NCBI GenBank assembly: GCA_963725655.1
Contig: CAVRYY010000001.1
Location: 1,674,001-1,738,000, forward strand
Reading direction: 5' to 3'
DNA from: CAVRXT01 sp963725655
GTDB lineage: Bacteria; Acidobacteriota; Terriglobia; Acidiferrales; UBA7541
DNA: 64,000 bases
In this document: positions 8,917 to 17,456 of the stretch, piece by piece
Layout: the number at the start of each line of letters is the position of its first letter
Position numbering within the stretch: the first letter of the stretch is position 1
Position numbers and translations under genes: made by a program
The notes under the pieces: model-generated
What the model saw: the letters and a program-made list of their open reading frames with translations, nothing else
Databases searched by the model: none
Told to the model about the DNA's origin: nothing

Positions 8917-9279
8917 ATGAAGGCGGAGAAAAAGGGCGGGAAGACAGTGCAGTTTTTGCAGAAGCCTTCTTGTACGACTTGCCGCAAGGCGAAAGCGTTT
9001 GTCGAGCAGTGCGGATGGCAGATTGAGTCTCGGGACCTGGGGAAGGACCGGTTGTCCGCGGCGGAAATCGAGAAATTGATTGGGGATCGCGATTACGTAC
9101 CGTTTCTGAATCCGCGCAACGAGCTTTATCGCGCCAAGAAAATGAAATTGAAGCCGCCGTCGCGAAGCGAGGCGATTCGCATTATGGCCAAGGAGCCGAA
9201 TTTAATCCGCCGGCCGGTGATCATTCATGGCGAGCGGATTCTGCTGGGGTTCGACGAAGACGCAATCCGGGGACTTTAA
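8917..9279 (+). CDS. ArsC/Spx-family thioredoxin-fold protein
   Basis: 120 residues, the usual length. The N-terminal thioredoxin-type motif CTTC (Cys19, Cys22) and the C-terminal LIRRPVI segment, whose Arg assists the Cys in ArsC, place it in the ArsC/Spx superfamily. It could be a glutaredoxin-linked reductase or a small redox regulator; true arsenate reductase activity is not shown by sequence. It lies 10 bp upstream of the dehydrogenase remnant on the same strand. Confidence 0.8.
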   Translation: MKAEKKGGKTVQFLQKPSCTTCRKAKAFVEQCGWQIESRDLGKDRLSAAEIEKLIGDRDYVPFLNPRNELYRAKKMKLKPPSRSEAIRIMAKEPNLIRRPVIIHGERILLGFDEDAIRGL

Positions 9280-9289
9280 AATCCTTCCG

Positions 9290-9903
9290 ATGAAAGTTGA
9301 ATCCATTGCTGTGATTGGCGCGGGACCTGCGGGCCGGCGAATTGCATATGCGGCGGCTTTGGGGGGATTTCGCACGATTTTGGAAGACGTTTCAGCGTCG
9401 ACGCTGGAGCAAGGGATGGCCTACATTCGCGAGAGCCTGGCGGAGGGATTGGCGCGGTCCCTGGTAGCTCCTGAGGCACGGGAAAAGGCGCTGGAGGGTC
9501 TCTCCGCATCGACGGTGGTCGAGGATGCTTGCCGTTTCGGCGACTTGCTGATCGAGGCGGTGCCGGAAGATATGGAAACCAAGCTCGAAATTTTCACGCT
9601 GTTCGACAAGTTCGCGAGGCCGGGAGTGATTTTCGCCAGCAATACGTCGTCTCTTTCGGTGACGGACATCGCTGCGATTACGTTTTGCCCGGAGCGCTGC
9701 GTCGGGATGCATTTCTTGGATCCTGTCCCGAAGATGAAATTGCTGGAGATTGTGCGCGCGCTGGAAACCTCGGAGGAGACGGTGCAGGCGTGCGTGGAAG
9801 CAGGCCTGCGGATGTCCGAGGAAGTGGTGGTGGTGAGGGAGACACTGGGATCACTGTCCGCCGGTGCCGCGCTGTGACCGGGAACGAGGTGCTTCATGGC
9901 TGA
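9290..9903 (+). pseudogene. 3-hydroxyacyl-CoA dehydrogenase, frameshifted and 3'-truncated
   Basis: The N-terminal NAD domain is intact: VIGAGPAGRRIA, then SNTSSLSVTDIA and GMHFLDPVPKMKLLEIV, all typical of HbdA/FadB-type dehydrogenases. The open frame stops at 9877 after 195 residues, against about 285 expected. In the next frame, from about 9846, the text continues as GITVRRCRAVTGNEVLHG, which aligns with the family's PGF(V/I)TSR..ALIGNEA segment. Restoring one C near 9845 would read ETPGITVRR, so a single-base deletion is likely. That frame ends at 9903 and the last ~70 residues of the substrate domain are gone, replaced by the macro-domain gene. Two lesions imply gene decay unless there is an assembly error. 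Confidence 0.75.
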
Positions 9904-10483
9904 CACACGCGGCGGGGGCAGCGCAGGCGCTGGCGCAGCGGCCTTGGGCAAGGTGTCTTCTGCGGTGGCCGGGCGGATTGAAATTCTGCAGGGCGATGTG
10001 ACGGAGATGAGCGTGGACGCCATCGTCAACGCGGCGAATAACGACCTCCAATTGGGCGGCGGAGTGGCGGGCGCGATTCGGCGCAAGGGTGGGCCGGCGA
10101 TTCAGCAGGAGTGTAATGACATCGGAAGCATTCCGATTGGCGGCGCGGCGATTACCAGCGGCGGCGGGCTGAAGGCGACATTCGTGATTCACGCAGCCAG
10201 CATGCAGCTTGGCGGAGATACCAGCGCGAACGCGTTGCGGAGTGCTACAGCGCACAGCCTGCGGATTGCGGCGGAGAAAGGGTTGAAGACGATCGCATTT
10301 CCCGCGGTGGGCACCGGGATTGCCGGGTTTCCGATGAAAGAGTGCGCGGAAATCATGCTGCGGGAGTGCGTAGAGCATCTGCGGCGCGAGTCGCCGCTGG
10401 AGAAAATATCGTTTGTGCTGTTTGATGCGGACGCGACGCAGATGTTTAAGTCGGTTTGGGGTTCAATGCAAGGCGCCGCGTGA
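9896..10483 (+). CDS. Macro domain protein (O-acetyl-ADP-ribose deacetylase type)
   Basis: 195 residues with a full macro domain from about residue 28: LQGDVTEMSVDAIVNAANND, followed by the GGGVAGAI loop and GTGIAGFP, which bind ADP-ribose. It resembles YmdB/MacroD-like enzymes that hydrolyse O-acetyl-ADP-ribose or remove mono-ADP-ribose. The first 25 residues are Gly/Ala-rich and may not be translated if a later start is used. It overlaps the decayed dehydrogenase remnant by 8 bp. Confidence 0.88.
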   Translation: MADTRGGGSAGAGAAALGKVSSAVAGRIEILQGDVTEMSVDAIVNAANNDLQLGGGVAGAIRRKGGPAIQQECNDIGSIPIGGAAITSGGGLKATFVIHAASMQLGGDTSANALRSATAHSLRIAAEKGLKTIAFPAVGTGIAGFPMKECAEIMLRECVEHLRRESPLEKISFVLFDADATQMFKSVWGSMQGAA

Positions 10484-10529
10484 TTCTTCGATCGGTTGTA
10501 CGCATGACCGATACTGCTGAGCTGGCCGC

Positions 10530-10832
10530 GTGAACCAATCGTCCATTGATGTGCTGCTGGAGAAAGTGCGCGGGGAGCTGGCTCGCTACGAGCATCCGCT
10601 GTTTGAATTCTCCGCACTGACGGAGAATTCCACGGCGGGAACGGGCGAGGTGGTGGCGGTGGAGATTCGCTTCCGGCCGGCGCGCGAAGACGTCCACAAT
10701 TACCGGTATCAACTGCACGCGCGGGACATCGAGCATCCGCAGTTTCCCTGGACATTTCAGCGGCAGCTCTACGATTGCCTGCACGACTACATCATCGAGA
10801 TGTTTACTTGCAACCCACAGAGGGAAAATTGA
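10530..10832 (+). CDS. Conserved-looking small hypothetical protein
   Basis: 100 residues from a GTG start. Composition is ordinary for a soluble protein, with a helix-rich N-terminus (IDVLLEKVRGELARYEHPLF) and a central beta-like part (EVVAVEIRFRPA). No family is recognised. Its stop overlaps the ATG of the MidA-like gene (TGATG at 10830-10834), so the two are coupled and may share a function. Confidence 0.6.
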   Translation: MNQSSIDVLLEKVRGELARYEHPLFEFSALTENSTAGTGEVVAVEIRFRPAREDVHNYRYQLHARDIEHPQFPWTFQRQLYDCLHDYIIEMFTCNPQREN

Positions 10833-11959
10833 TGCCTGCTGCCGCACCGGAGAATCCGCTGGTGCAAATCCTCGCCGCGCGGATGCGCGCGCAGGGGCCG
10901 CTGACGTTTGCCGATTACATGGACACCTGTTTGTATCACCCGGAATTCGGGTACTACACGCGGGCCGATGTTGCGCCGCGCCGTGACTACTACACCAGTG
11001 TGGATTTGCATCCGATGTTCGGGAGTTTGTTGGCGCGGCAGCTACAGGAAATGTGGGTGGCGATCGGGCGGCCCGAACCATTTCATTTAGTGGAGGCCGG
11101 CGCGGGTACGGGGGCGTTGGCACGCTGCATTCTGGATTTCATTGGAGCGACGTTTGGCGATTTCTATTCTGCGCTGCGCTATCAGGCGGTGGAAGTTTCC
11201 GCGGCGCGGCGAGGCGAGCATGCGGCAGCGTTGGCGCGGCACGTGGCGACTGGGCGGGCGGAGTCTTTGAGCGCGCTGCCGGACGCGGTTCCGTGCGGAT
11301 GCATATTTTCGAATGAGCTGCTGGATGCGTTGCCGGTGCGCCGGGTGAGTTATTCGAGCGGCACACTGCGCGAGATTCATGTGGCGCACGACGGTGGCCG
11401 GTTTCAGGAGGTGGAGCTTCCACTCTCAACGCCGGTGCTGGGCAGCTATTTTACGGAGCAGGGAATCAACCTGCATGAGGAACAACAGACCGAGGCTGGC
11501 CTGGCGGTATGCCGGTGGATTCGCGAGGCGGGCAAGCGGTTGGGAAAGGGTTTCGTGCTGACGATCGATTATGGGCGCGAGGCACGCGAGCTATACGACG
11601 AACGGCACATGCGCGGGACGCTGCTCGCCTACCAGCGTCATCGGGCCAGTGAGGATTATTATCGCGCGCCCGGGCTGCAGGATTTGACAGCGCACGTTAA
11701 TTTCAGCGCGTTGGATTTGTGGGGCGGACGGGCCGGGCTGGTTCGGTGCGGATTGGTTTCGCAGGGGAATTTTCTGATGGCGCTGGCGCGGAAGAGCCAT
11801 TTCGCGGAACTGGAGGGCGGCGGCGAGGCGGATGCGGCGCGGCGGCGGTTGATGTTTAAGACGCTGATCTATCCCGAGGGGATGGGGGAGATGTTTCAGG
11901 TTTTTGTGCAGCGAAAGGGCATTTCGGAGATGGCACTTACTGGGTTGGAGCCCTTGTAG
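10832..11959 (+). CDS. SAM-dependent methyltransferase, MidA/NDUFAF7 family
   Basis: 375 residues. The N-terminus has the family's GPLTFADYMDTCLYHPEFGY and the SAM loop VEAGAGTGALA at 87-97; further on are SNELLDALPV and LTIDYG. Mitochondrial homologues methylate an arginine of a complex I subunit; the bacterial role is less clear. The start at 10832 overlaps the preceding stop. Downstream is a convergent M1-like gene, with 204 bp between them in which I see no gene. Confidence 0.88.
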   Translation: MPAAAPENPLVQILAARMRAQGPLTFADYMDTCLYHPEFGYYTRADVAPRRDYYTSVDLHPMFGSLLARQLQEMWVAIGRPEPFHLVEAGAGTGALARCILDFIGATFGDFYSALRYQAVEVSAARRGEHAAALARHVATGRAESLSALPDAVPCGCIFSNELLDALPVRRVSYSSGTLREIHVAHDGGRFQEVELPLSTPVLGSYFTEQGINLHEEQQTEAGLAVCRWIREAGKRLGKGFVLTIDYGREARELYDERHMRGTLLAYQRHRASEDYYRAPGLQDLTAHVNFSALDLWGGRAGLVRCGLVSQGNFLMALARKSHFAELEGGGEADAARRRLMFKTLIYPEGMGEMFQVFVQRKGISEMALTGLEPL

Positions 11960-12163
11960 CCACTGTTTGGACGGAGCACTAGAAACTAGCGATAAAGTCA
12001 AAATCCCACATACGTAAAACCGGCTGTTGTGTACCCCCCTTTAGCGACTCAGAACACTCGCTGCTCCCAAAACCGGGGAAGAGCGAGGCGCCGGACACAC
12101 CAAAGGCAAGACACTTCGGAGGTCCGTGAGCTGTGCGGTGACCAGTTGCGCTACGCGCCGCGG

Positions 12164-14338
12164 CTACTGGGTGGGGCGCTTAAGGGTCGGGGCGTTAGCT
12201 GGGGCGTCTTCGTCTGGCGCTTTCTTGGCTGGGGTGGCTGGGGTGGCGGCCGGGGGTGCTGCTCCGGCGGCGGCTGGCGCTTGGGGCTCCAGTGAGAACG
12301 GATGTTGCATCAGGTTGGTAACTTCGGCTTGGGCCCCGGCGGTGTCGTCGCGAAGGTTCTGGGCGCGCTGGTATTCGTTGACGGCGCGGTCGCGCTGGCC
12401 GGTCAGGTCGAATATTTTGCCCAGGTAAATGTGGCTCCAGACTTCGATCCACTTGGGGTCCAGGTCGCCGTCGATCGCGCTGCGAAAGGCGTTTGCGGCA
12501 GCTTGATTGTTCTTTTGGTAGAACATGGCCTCGCCCTCGCGGAAATGGGCGAGGGAGTTGCTGGCTTGGACGTCGAGGGCGCGCTGATATTCCTGAATGG
12601 CCTCGTAATACTTGCCGTCCGCGGCCAGGCCTTCACCGCGCGCTACCGAGGCGCGAACGCGCAGTCTTGCACTCGATTTCAATATGTTGTTGTTGGGATC
12701 GAGGGTTACGCCATTCGATTTCGGCCTGCCGAAGGTCTCCAGATCGAACGCCGAAGTGGTACCGGTAACCGAAACGGTCTTGAACTCCGGATTACCCTCG
12801 GTATCGATTTTCACTTCGACCGGCATCTGGAAAGTTTCCAAGTCCTGCCGGATCTTGCCCACCACGCGGAATCCCTTGCGCACACGGTACACGATGTAAT
12901 CGATCTTGAATTCGGGGATGCCGGTGGAATCCAGCCACTGGCTGAAGAACGAATTCAGGTTTACATGCGGTTTCCCGGCAACCGGCGCGGGAGCTTTGGT
13001 TGCGGCTAGTTGTTTGAACTCGGCGATGGTGGCGGGCTTGCCATCATATTTTTCGTAGAACTCTTTCAGCAGGGAGTGAAAGGCTTCGTCACCCAATTGG
13101 GTGCGCAGCATGTGAAACACAATCGCGCCTTTGTCGACTACCACCGACCGGTAGGCGTCCGAATACGGCTGGAGGCGTTGCGACTGGGAGATCGGTGCGT
13201 CGCTCTCATACATCAACGCGCCCACTGCGAAATCTTCCAGATCGTGATGCAGTCCGGTGTTACCTGCATCCTGCTCGACGTACATTCCCTGCGAATATCG
13301 CGCCAGGCCGTCGGTGATCCAGACGTCCCCCGGAGATGCCGCTAGCACGGAGTTGCCCCACCACTGTCCCGCAATGGCCTGGGCCAAAATCCCGGTCTCC
13401 GGTTTTGCGGACCATCGCCCGGCGCTGATCAGCAGCAAGCCGGGAGCGGAATAACTGGCAACCGATCCGGCGGGCATCTGCGCGATGGTGAGTTCCGGCT
13501 CCTGCAAGCCGCCAAACTGATCGGAAAAGTAGCTGGAAATGTGGACGGCCTCGCTGGCGTAGGCCCCCGCGGTGCTGGCCTGGGCCGCGGGCGTGAACAC
13601 ACGGACATCCTGGCCCTCGACCTTGCTGGGATTCAATTGCAGCGGGCCGGCGACAAACGTACCCACGCGCCCCGCCTTATCGCAGCGAAACGTATAAGAG
13701 ATTTGCTTGCCGCCGCCAGGCTCGGTGCCCGGCAGAGGGGTTGGCGCGTCGGCCTTGCCGGTGCCCACTACCGCGAACGATTCGGGCACCACCAGCTTGA
13801 AGACCGCGGTGTAGGTGTTCGAAGTGTAGCCGGTGAGCGGGAACCATCGCGCGGGTAGCAGCAAATAAGCCCAGGTCTTATCGACCGAGGCGAAGCGCAG
13901 GCCTTTGGTCGGGCTGTCTTCCTCGTTTCCCAGCGGGCCACTGTAGTCGAAGGTCAGGACGACGCGCTTTCCGGTGGTCACCGCATCGGGCAAGGTAACG
14001 TGGAGATAGAGAGAATTGACCGCGTCGCGCTCGGTGGGCAGCGATTGTCCCTTTTCGTTCTTCACCGAGGTGACCTGCAAATCTTCATGGAGCTCGACGA
14101 CCAGGTCGCGTGCGCCAGTGTTGGCGGTGAAATCAATCTTGGCGCGTGCGGAGATGGATTGATCCGCAGGATGCAGGGTCACGTCCACATCGTAGTGGGT
14201 GGCGCGAAAGGCCAGCACGGCCTTCGACGATTGGCCCGAAACGGGCGAACCGCTCAGTATCAACAGAGTGAGAGCGGTGAGAAGGAAGATCAACGAGCGG
14301 CGCACAAGGTCCTCTTTCCGACGAGCGGTCTTCTTCAT
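12164..14338 (-). CDS. M1-family metallopeptidase homologue lacking zinc ligands, with C-terminal TPRs
   Basis: 724 residues. A basic N-terminus and hydrophobic core (RSLIFLLTALTLLILSG) form a signal peptide, so it is exported. The beta-rich N-terminal domain and catalytic-domain landmarks of M1 aminopeptidases are present, but where HExxHxWWG is expected (320-328) the sequence is QAIAGQWWG, the distal zinc Glu is Asp343, and the transition-state Tyr position reads VVVDKGA. All metal and catalytic residues are gone, so it cannot be a normal peptidase. TPR-like repeats occupy about 575-680 and a Pro/Ala tail ends the protein. It is last in the minus-strand operon behind lpxB. A binding or scaffold role is inferred. 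Confidence 0.8.
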   Translation of the reverse strand: MKKTARRKEDLVRRSLIFLLTALTLLILSGSPVSGQSSKAVLAFRATHYDVDVTLHPADQSISARAKIDFTANTGARDLVVELHEDLQVTSVKNEKGQSLPTERDAVNSLYLHVTLPDAVTTGKRVVLTFDYSGPLGNEEDSPTKGLRFASVDKTWAYLLLPARWFPLTGYTSNTYTAVFKLVVPESFAVVGTGKADAPTPLPGTEPGGGKQISYTFRCDKAGRVGTFVAGPLQLNPSKVEGQDVRVFTPAAQASTAGAYASEAVHISSYFSDQFGGLQEPELTIAQMPAGSVASYSAPGLLLISAGRWSAKPETGILAQAIAGQWWGNSVLAASPGDVWITDGLARYSQGMYVEQDAGNTGLHHDLEDFAVGALMYESDAPISQSQRLQPYSDAYRSVVVDKGAIVFHMLRTQLGDEAFHSLLKEFYEKYDGKPATIAEFKQLAATKAPAPVAGKPHVNLNSFFSQWLDSTGIPEFKIDYIVYRVRKGFRVVGKIRQDLETFQMPVEVKIDTEGNPEFKTVSVTGTTSAFDLETFGRPKSNGVTLDPNNNILKSSARLRVRASVARGEGLAADGKYYEAIQEYQRALDVQASNSLAHFREGEAMFYQKNNQAAANAFRSAIDGDLDPKWIEVWSHIYLGKIFDLTGQRDRAVNEYQRAQNLRDDTAGAQAEVTNLMQHPFSLEPQAPAAAGAAPPAATPATPAKKAPDEDAPANAPTLKRPTQ

Positions 14339-14358
14339 AAGATACCAGACTAGCCTAT

Positions 14359-15543
14359 CTAGTTGCCTGCGCGAGTCTTATCCAGGCGCAGATCGGCGAG
14401 GACCGATGCAATGATGTCGGCGGCCCGTTCGATGGCCCCGCCGCCTCCCAGCCTTTGGCGGACTTCGGCGAGGCCGGCGCGCATTTCGTCGCGTGCGGAG
14501 GGCTCGGTGAGCAAGCGGCGGGCCTCGGTTTCTATGTTTAACGCGGTGAAATCGTCTTGCACCAGTTCGGGCACCACGCGCTTGCCGGCGATCAGATTGG
14601 CCATGGCGATGAATGGAGTGCGCAGCATGAAGCGCATCACGAGAGCGGAGGGCCGCGAGACACGGTAGAAGACCACCATGGGGGTGCCCAGCAGAGCGCA
14701 TTCCACCGTCGCGGTTCCGCTGGAAACCAGGGCGCAGTCTGCCGCGGCCAGTGCGTTGTAAGTTTCGCCGGTCACCACGCGGATTTTCACACCGCTCGCT
14801 TCGCAATCCTTGGCCGCTTGGGCAGCCAGGGCGGGCGTGGCGGCCAGCACGAATTCGGGAGAGAGATCACCATCCAGCCGCCGGCACGCGTCCAGCAGGA
14901 TGGGTATGTGGCGTTGCATTTCTCCTGTGCGGCTGCCAGGGAGGAGTACCACGATTTTTCGGTTGGGGTCGATCCCGTGGCGCGCGGCGAACTCATCGCG
15001 AGTGGCTGTGGCGGCGACGACGTCCGCTAACGGGTGGCCGACAAAATCGGCGGGCACGCCTGCGTCGCGGTAGATTTTTTCTTCGAACGGAACGATCACG
15101 AGAATTCGCTGCACCAATCTACGGATGGTTTTCACGCGTCCGCGACGCCACGCCCAAACCTGCGGCCCGATGAAATAAATCACCGGAATGCCTTGTTTGC
15201 GGAGCCGGCGGCCAAGGCCGAGATTGAAACCAGGGGAATCGACCAGGATCGCGAGTTGCGGTTTGCGTCGCGCGGCTTCCTTTTCCATGCGGCGCCAATT
15301 GCGCCACACCGCCGGCAGCTTGGCGATCACTTCGAAAATTCCGACCACCGCCATGGAATGGTAGTCGGCGACCACGTCGACGCCTGCGGCGCGCATCTTT
15401 TCACTGCCCAGGCCAAATAGTTGCGCGCCGGTTCGGGCGATGAGCGCGGAGGCCAGCCTCGCGGCATACATTTCGCCCGAAGTTTCGCCGGCGGAGATCA
15501 GCACGACGGGAGCGGAGCTTGCGGAGCTTATGGCAGGAGGCAC
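14359..15543 (-). CDS. lpxB: Lipid-A-disaccharide synthase
   Basis: 394 residues, the usual length. The N-terminal ISAGETSGEMYAARL and the central YFIGPQVWAWRRGRV are family hallmarks, as is GTATVECALLGTPMVVFYR near the UDP-binding region. It condenses UDP-2,3-diacylglucosamine with lipid X at the inner membrane to make the lipid A disaccharide, so the organism has an LPS-type outer membrane. It lies 41 bp downstream of the ABC exporter gene and 20 bp upstream of the M1-like gene. Confidence 0.95.
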   Translation of the reverse strand: MPPAISSASSAPVVLISAGETSGEMYAARLASALIARTGAQLFGLGSEKMRAAGVDVVADYHSMAVVGIFEVIAKLPAVWRNWRRMEKEAARRKPQLAILVDSPGFNLGLGRRLRKQGIPVIYFIGPQVWAWRRGRVKTIRRLVQRILVIVPFEEKIYRDAGVPADFVGHPLADVVAATATRDEFAARHGIDPNRKIVVLLPGSRTGEMQRHIPILLDACRRLDGDLSPEFVLAATPALAAQAAKDCEASGVKIRVVTGETYNALAAADCALVSSGTATVECALLGTPMVVFYRVSRPSALVMRFMLRTPFIAMANLIAGKRVVPELVQDDFTALNIETEARRLLTEPSARDEMRAGLAEVRQRLGGGGAIERAADIIASVLADLRLDKTRAGN

Positions 15544-15584
15544 GAGGATATGTCTCCAGAGGAGAGCGGAAGGTTAGCCATCCG

Positions 15585-17456
15585 CTAGCCGTCTGCAGGC
15601 AGCGGGCGCAGAGCAGCAGTGCCGATGCCGGCGCCCAGTTGCGGGGCCGTTTCCTGGTCTTTGTATTGTAGCTGGTACAGCCTGAAATAAATCCCGCGTT
15701 GCGCCAGCAGCTCTTGATGCGAGCCTTGTTCGCGCAGGCGGCTTTTGTGGAAAACGAGAATCTGGTTGGCGTGCTGGATGGTGCTCAAGCGATGAGCGAT
15801 TACCAGGGCGGTGCGGCCCTCGAGCAGGCGGTCGAGCGCCTCGCGGATCAGGATCTCGGTGGCGGAATCGACGCTGGAGGTAGCTTCGTCAAGAATCAGG
15901 AAAGTGGGGTTGTGCGCGAGCGCGCGGGCAAAGCTAACCAATTGGCGCTGGCCCACCGAGAGCGTGGATCCGCGTTCTGTGACTTCCTGAGCTACGCCTT
16001 CCGGCAGGCTCGCGATGTAAGGGCCCAGGCCCACTTCGGCGAGCGCGGACTCCACGGCGGAGCGATCGATGCTTTCGGTGCCCAGGCGAACGTTCGATTC
16101 CAGCGTGCCGGTAAATAGAAACGGATCCTGGAGCACGATGCCGAACAGGCGGCGCAAGTTGTGGATCTCGAGCTCGCGGATGTCGACGCCGTCGAGCAGG
16201 ATCCGCCCTTTCTGGATGTCGTAGAAGCGCAGCAAAAGCTGGATCAAGGTGGTCTTGCCCGCGCCGGTGTGGCCGACGATGGCCAGGGTCTCACCGGCGC
16301 CGATTCGGAAACTAACGTCGCGCAGGACCCAGTCGTCTTCCGCCGGCGCGGTGCCGCCGCGATAGGCGAACCAGACATTCTTGAATTCGATCTCGCCGCG
16401 CGGGTGGGCAATCACTTTGGTCCCGCTGAAAGCGACGGTGGGAACGGGTTCGTCGAGCAGGCGGAAGATACGCTCGGAGGCGGCGACCGCGGTCTGCAGG
16501 ATGTTGAATTTCTCGCTCAAATCCTGAATCGGACGGAAAAAGCGCTGAGCGAGCATCATGAACATGATCAGCATGCCGATGGGAATTGCGCCGGAAATCA
16601 CTTTCCCGCCGCCCACCCAATAGAGCAGCGCGACGCCGGCGGTGCTCAGGAATTCGACCCCGGGATAAAAGACCGAGAAAGCGTCGATGGCGTCCTTATA
16701 GGCGTCCATGTGCTGTTTGTTCAGCGCGGCGAATTGTTCGCGGGCGCGCTTCTCGCGGTTAAATAGTTGAACGATGTGCATGCCGGTGATGTGTTCCTGC
16801 AGGAACGAGTTGATGCTGGCGATGGCGGTGCGGATGCGGCGGTTGGCGTCGCGGACGCGGGCGCGAAAGAAGTAAGTGAGCAGGAACATAAAGGGAAGCG
16901 GAGAGAGCGAAGCCAGCGCGAGGCGGGGATGAATGATCAGCATGGCTACGATGAAGCCGACCAGCAGGAAGGCGTCGTTGACCATGGCTACCAGCCCGGA
17001 AGCGAAAAGATCGTTCAGGGCGTCGACATCGGTAGTGACCCGGGTGACCAGCCGGCCCACCGGCGTGCGGTCGTAATAGCTCATCGGCAAGCGCTGCAGG
17101 TGGTCGAAAATTTCCTTGCGCATGTCGCACATCGTTTCCTGGCCGACGTTCTGCATCACCCGCACTTGCAAGTATTGGAAACCGAAACCCAGGATCAGCG
17201 ACGACAGGAATATGATGCTGATCCAGCCGAGCGCATGGAACCCTTGCTGGTACGCCATTTCATGGTGCGCGACCGGCAAAATGTATTTGTCGGTGGCGAT
17301 TTGAAATAGCTTGGGGCTGACGAATTCGAGCGGAGTAACCGCTAGAGTGAGCAGAATGGCAGCGGCCACCTGCCAACGGTACGGCCGCATGTACCGGGCG
17401 AGCCGCCGCAGCAAGTGGGTATCGTACGCTTTACCGAGTTTCTCTTCTTCGCTCAC
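15585..17456 (-). CDS. ABC exporter half-transporter, subunit with intact Walker B Glu
   Basis: 623 residues: six membrane helices (about 25-330) followed by a nucleotide-binding domain with Walker A GHTGAGKTT, a variant signature LSVGQRQ and Walker B FLILDEATSSVD. It overlaps the preceding ABC gene by 4 bp. In heterodimeric exporters such as TM287/288 or TmrAB, one NBD keeps the catalytic Glu and the partner loses it. Here this subunit has the Glu but the weaker signature, which fits that scheme. The substrate could be lipid or drug; the neighbouring lpxB makes an envelope lipid plausible, as inference only. Confidence 0.9.
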   Translation of the reverse strand: MSEEEKLGKAYDTHLLRRLARYMRPYRWQVAAAILLTLAVTPLEFVSPKLFQIATDKYILPVAHHEMAYQQGFHALGWISIIFLSSLILGFGFQYLQVRVMQNVGQETMCDMRKEIFDHLQRLPMSYYDRTPVGRLVTRVTTDVDALNDLFASGLVAMVNDAFLLVGFIVAMLIIHPRLALASLSPLPFMFLLTYFFRARVRDANRRIRTAIASINSFLQEHITGMHIVQLFNREKRAREQFAALNKQHMDAYKDAIDAFSVFYPGVEFLSTAGVALLYWVGGGKVISGAIPIGMLIMFMMLAQRFFRPIQDLSEKFNILQTAVAASERIFRLLDEPVPTVAFSGTKVIAHPRGEIEFKNVWFAYRGGTAPAEDDWVLRDVSFRIGAGETLAIVGHTGAGKTTLIQLLLRFYDIQKGRILLDGVDIRELEIHNLRRLFGIVLQDPFLFTGTLESNVRLGTESIDRSAVESALAEVGLGPYIASLPEGVAQEVTERGSTLSVGQRQLVSFARALAHNPTFLILDEATSSVDSATEILIREALDRLLEGRTALVIAHRLSTIQHANQILVFHKSRLREQGSHQELLAQRGIYFRLYQLQYKDQETAPQLGAGIGTAALRPLPADG

